A stretch of 64,000 nt of DNA. It comes from Macrobrachium rosenbergii (Eukaryota; Arthropoda; Malacostraca; Decapoda; Palaemonidae). Both the position numbers and the translations under genes were made by a program. The stretch is taken from the NCBI RefSeq assembly GCF_040412425.1, contig NC_089755.1, positions 57,520,298 through 57,584,297 on the forward strand. The letters run 5' to 3'. Under the pieces are notes generated by a model. The model ran no database searches. It saw only the letters and a list, made by a program, of their open reading frames with translations, and was not told where the DNA came from. Positions 59,417-64,000 of this stretch are shown here, piece after piece. Within the stretch, counting starts at the first letter, position 1. The number at the start of each line of letters is the position of its first letter.

Positions 59417-61000
59417 CTTTTAATAATGATGGATGGCATTTGACCGCCAAACACAAACAGACGGAAATTGTCGGTAATTTCTTTGAAGGAAGAAGAGTAA
59501 CAATAAAAAAAACATGACAGGAAAAAGTTAATAATACGTCCATTAAGAATATGACCATTTGCAAAAAAAAATAATTAAAGCAAAGTTTTCGGAAGAAAGT
59601 CCGAGAATGACGTCACATTAAGATAGCTCTCGATCTACCCATTTCGTTTTGAAAGTCTTTGACAGAAATCCCCTTTGACGAGAAATCCGTCTTGGTATTT
59701 GCTTTACAAGGAACATTTTGCAAGTTGCCTCAACTTGCCTGAGGACGTGGTAGTTGGCTGTTGAAGATCACGGGTTTAGGATGTTCTACTCTCACTACGA
59801 GATGATTAAAATCGACTGAAAGCTTTCTCGCCTCCCCCACCCTTTTTTTATACCTGTCAGTAGCTGATGATTTTCGTTGTGAAACAAAATGGAATATTCG
59901 TGAGGTGTCAGCGAAGAGTTATCTCAATTGTAGACAGAAAGCTGTAGTATTTTTCCGCGGTGAAAATGAGAAAGAGATTATAAGTGGATGAAAGTGTCTA
60001 TGTAGACGAACGTAATGAGACGAGACAGAATTCAGATTCAGCTGAAATGAAGAAAAATTGAGAATAAAACTCAAAAATACATAGCTGGGGAAAAGATTCA
60101 GAAACGCTTAGAATTCCTTTAGCAAAACGAACAGTTCTGAAAACATTCTTATTCCTTTTGGACGAAGACGAAGTCAAAAATTTTCACATTCCTTTGTCAT
60201 GAGTCAAGTTTTGCATTTTCTTTGTTGCTATGGAAAATTCAGAGAGAAAATACTATGGCTGTTTTGGATTTTGGTTTAGTTCAGAAAAATTTGCTCATTT
60301 CTTCGGCCCAGGGCAAAGTTCTGAAGAACTCAAATTCCTTTGGCTGGAGACAAATAGAAGGAACTCATGGTTGCAGTGTAGTCTTCAGATTTGTTTACTT
60401 ATAAATGATTTAAAATAGCCTTAAAACAAAACACTTGCTAGTGCATAAGTACGACAGTTTTACAACAATAATATGTCAAGTCAAACCTTACTATCGAGGC
60501 TAGAATGCATCAGTATAACGCACAGAAACGTAACAATAAATAAGAATAAATTTGAATATGTATATTCTGGCGTTTGCGAATTTTATCTGCTGTTCAACGA
60601 AGCAAAATGATGCTTTTGTCATTTTACATTGAATTAATGTGGTTCTGGTATAACGGCTGAATTCGCCAGGTGCAGCTTTGTTTTGTTTAAAACAGGAGTA
60701 GATGATTAAAGTGTTTTAATATAAATCATTCATCGATATGTCTTGAGCGTTCAAATCAAGCACTAATTACCAATTAGCTCAATTTTTACATTAAAACAAA
60801 CAGAATCATCCAAATAAGAAAAATCTTTCAAGGGAAAGCTTGGCAATAATTCCCTATGATAAACATAATACTACTTGTCAGGCAGGGTTTCCCAAGATCA
60901 AAAAAAAAAAAAGTTACCGAGAGGAAAGGTAGAGTTAGGTAACGATTTTTGGGGTGGGGGGAAGGGGAGGGGAGAGAAAGACGCATACCTAGATGGCGTT
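58260..61000. repeat. Gene 4-5 spacer, duplicated counterpart of the gene 3-4 spacer
   Basis: No gene seen. It contains a (TAA)n at about 58519-58571, a GA tract at 59346-59413 and several degenerate ~50-bp segments with 'AATTCCTTT' / 'AAGTT' motifs between 60.0 and 60.4 kb that also occur at 55.0-55.3 kb. The short frames here have no family features. Confidence 0.7.
59346..59413. repeat. (GA)n microsatellite
   Basis: About 34 GA units, homologous in position to 53678-53743. Confidence 0.95.
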
Positions 61001-61029
61001 TGGCGTTCGTGAGGTGAAATGGATGGGCT

Positions 61030-61037
61030 TATATATA
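61030..61037 (+). promoter_or_regulatory. TATA box of gene 5
   Basis: TATATATA lies 62 nt before the ATG. 'GTGAGGTGAAATGGA' lies just upstream and TCACAC at about 61059 is a likely initiator. Confidence 0.75.
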
Positions 61038-61091
61038 GCTGGAGATTAAGCTTAGCAGTCACACATTCATTTCTTCTCTCCTGTTGACGCC

Positions 61092-62909
<1,818 letters not shown>

Positions 62910-63002
62910 TCACTTCGACTCCTGAACCGATATGGACCACGCGACTCGACATTTATTTGTCTTTCAGTATTTACTTGACTAGTCAACTATATAAAACTAT
63001 AA

Positions 63003-63008
63003 AATAAA
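63003..63008 (+). promoter_or_regulatory. Poly(A) signal of gene 5
   Basis: AATAAA 94 nt after the stop codon, matching genes 3 and 4. Confidence 0.8.
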
Positions 63009-63009
63009 G

Positions 63010-64000
63010 CATTCGCTGAAATACCTTTACTTTTCTGATTGATTCCTCCTATTACGGGTTCACCAACTTCTACTCGATCTGATTTGGTATTGGTAGTTCC
63101 TCTCATCCTCAAAAGGTTATTGAGGTGGCAAAGCAACCTGCAGTATGCTTGGCTTGGTGATCTGATTTATAAAATATTTGGCTATGAAGCCAGGCACTGG
63201 AACACTTTCAGCCATTCAGTGCTTTAGGCGTTTGAAGAGAGGGATTTGGGGTGGTTGCACTGCAAGATTGAAGAAAGGCTGCAGAATTGAGGGAAGTAGT
63301 GGTGGGTGTAGCTAGGGGCTGAAGGCATGCTGCAAACACCCAATAATAATTCCTTTTGCGCAACTTTTGTGCTCTGAGGTAAAAGCAGCTTACCACCAGC
63401 TGTTCAGCTTCTTGAACTTTGTCATTTTGCAAATTTCACTACACATTTCAGGATAGACTTTCAGGTCAGCTCTAAAGGTAAAGGCCTAGAAACAGGCATA
63501 TTTACATTGTTCAGCTCTTTATGAATATAATACCAACAAGAATAATTCCTTTATAGAGAATCTCAGTTTTATATTCATTCAGCAATCAACGAAAATGCTT
63601 TGATACGTGCTGTAAATTTCACCTGACCCTCACTTTATTATCTGAGCATTCATCTGTAGTGATAAGTTAATCCCATTTCTCCTGGAGACCTGAAAGGGCT
63701 GGATAATCAAATATGAAAGCCGTGAAATTTCAGCTTAATTTCTCGCTGATACGCGATCGAGTTCTGACAGGAAAATAAAAACGAAAAATAAACTCACTTT
63801 TCTTTTGCAAGAGACATAGTTTAAATTCAATTGCCACGAAGCAGACTTCAAGAAAAAAAGACTCGAATTCTCATAGCAGGCCAAAAAAAAAAAAAGTTCA
63901 AAATCACAGAACATTGCCTTAGCTGAATGCAAAGATAAAAAAAAAATAAAATAAAGACAAAGTGAAAGGGAAAATAAAAGGAATTAATCCAAAACCCTTG
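63010..64000. other. 3' flank of gene 5
   Basis: It starts with the same 3'-flank blocks as genes 3 and 4 (for example 'CAGCTTACCACCAGCTGTTC' near 63387). This suggests that the duplicated unit continues and that a further family gene could lie beyond the window end. No exon is seen inside the window. Confidence 0.6.
63170..63345 (-). mobile_element. Diverged decapod retroposon fragment
   Basis: It carries 'AGCCAGGCACTGGAAC', 'CAGCCATTCAGTGCTTTAG' and 'GTAGCTAGGGGCTGAAGGCA' in the order seen in the 55.3-kb element, with a large internal deletion. No target-site duplication is visible. Confidence 0.6.

Overview
This window is animal nuclear DNA, almost certainly from a decapod crustacean. The evidence is the extreme load of (GA)n, (TA)n, (TAA)n and (GTCT)n microsatellites, spliced genes with tiny first exons, TATA-box promoters, AATAAA poly(A) signals, and two dispersed repeat families that I associate from memory with shrimp and crab DNA. 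No bacterial, viral or CRISPR-type locus is visible.

The genes form one family. Five genes on the + strand encode secreted structural proteins with a DUF243/Tweedle-type cuticle domain: gene 1 (ATG 6227, stop 13205), gene 2 (40247-43030), gene 3 (50371-52436), gene 4 (56332-58152) and gene 5 (61092-62909). All share one architecture. A 12-nt coding exon gives four residues (MRIL, MRFL or MKLL). A phase-0 intron follows, and a single second exon supplies the rest of the signal peptide and the whole mature protein. The mature proteins have a low-complexity N-terminal arm, a conserved C-x11-C motif directly before the Tweedle blocks, a post-domain helix-like motif (DFETALNSAI), a Gly-rich repeat tail that varies strongly between copies, and (genes 2-5) a terminal Y(S/A)AP. 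The second exons of genes 3-5 have almost no ATG/GTG/TTG codons, so simple ORF callers see only their 3' halves; reading the splice sites recovers the full proteins of 500, 390 and 393 aa.

Layout: 1-6140 is non-coding with a 14-bp minisatellite, a retroposon copy and GA/CT tracts. 6.2-13.2 kb is gene 1, with a 4.6-kb intron. 13.2-40.2 kb is a long gene-free stretch of microsatellites, microsatellite-bounded duplications, a MITE-like fold-back element and three minisatellites. 40.2-43.2 kb is gene 2. 43.2-50.3 kb is gene-free. 50.3-64 kb is a recent tandem array (genes 3, 4, 5) in which promoters, introns and 3' flanks are also duplicated. A retroposon with a clear 10-bp target-site duplication sits in the gene 3-4 spacer and is missing from the matching gene 4-5 spacer.

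The genes probably work together as co-expressed exoskeleton components; this is inferred from family membership, common orientation and similar core promoters. The most notable observations are the conserved cysteine pair, the 25/7/1 hexapeptide copy-number series in genes 3/4/5, the methionine-poor mature proteins, and local duplications whose borders repeatedly fall in microsatellite tracts.
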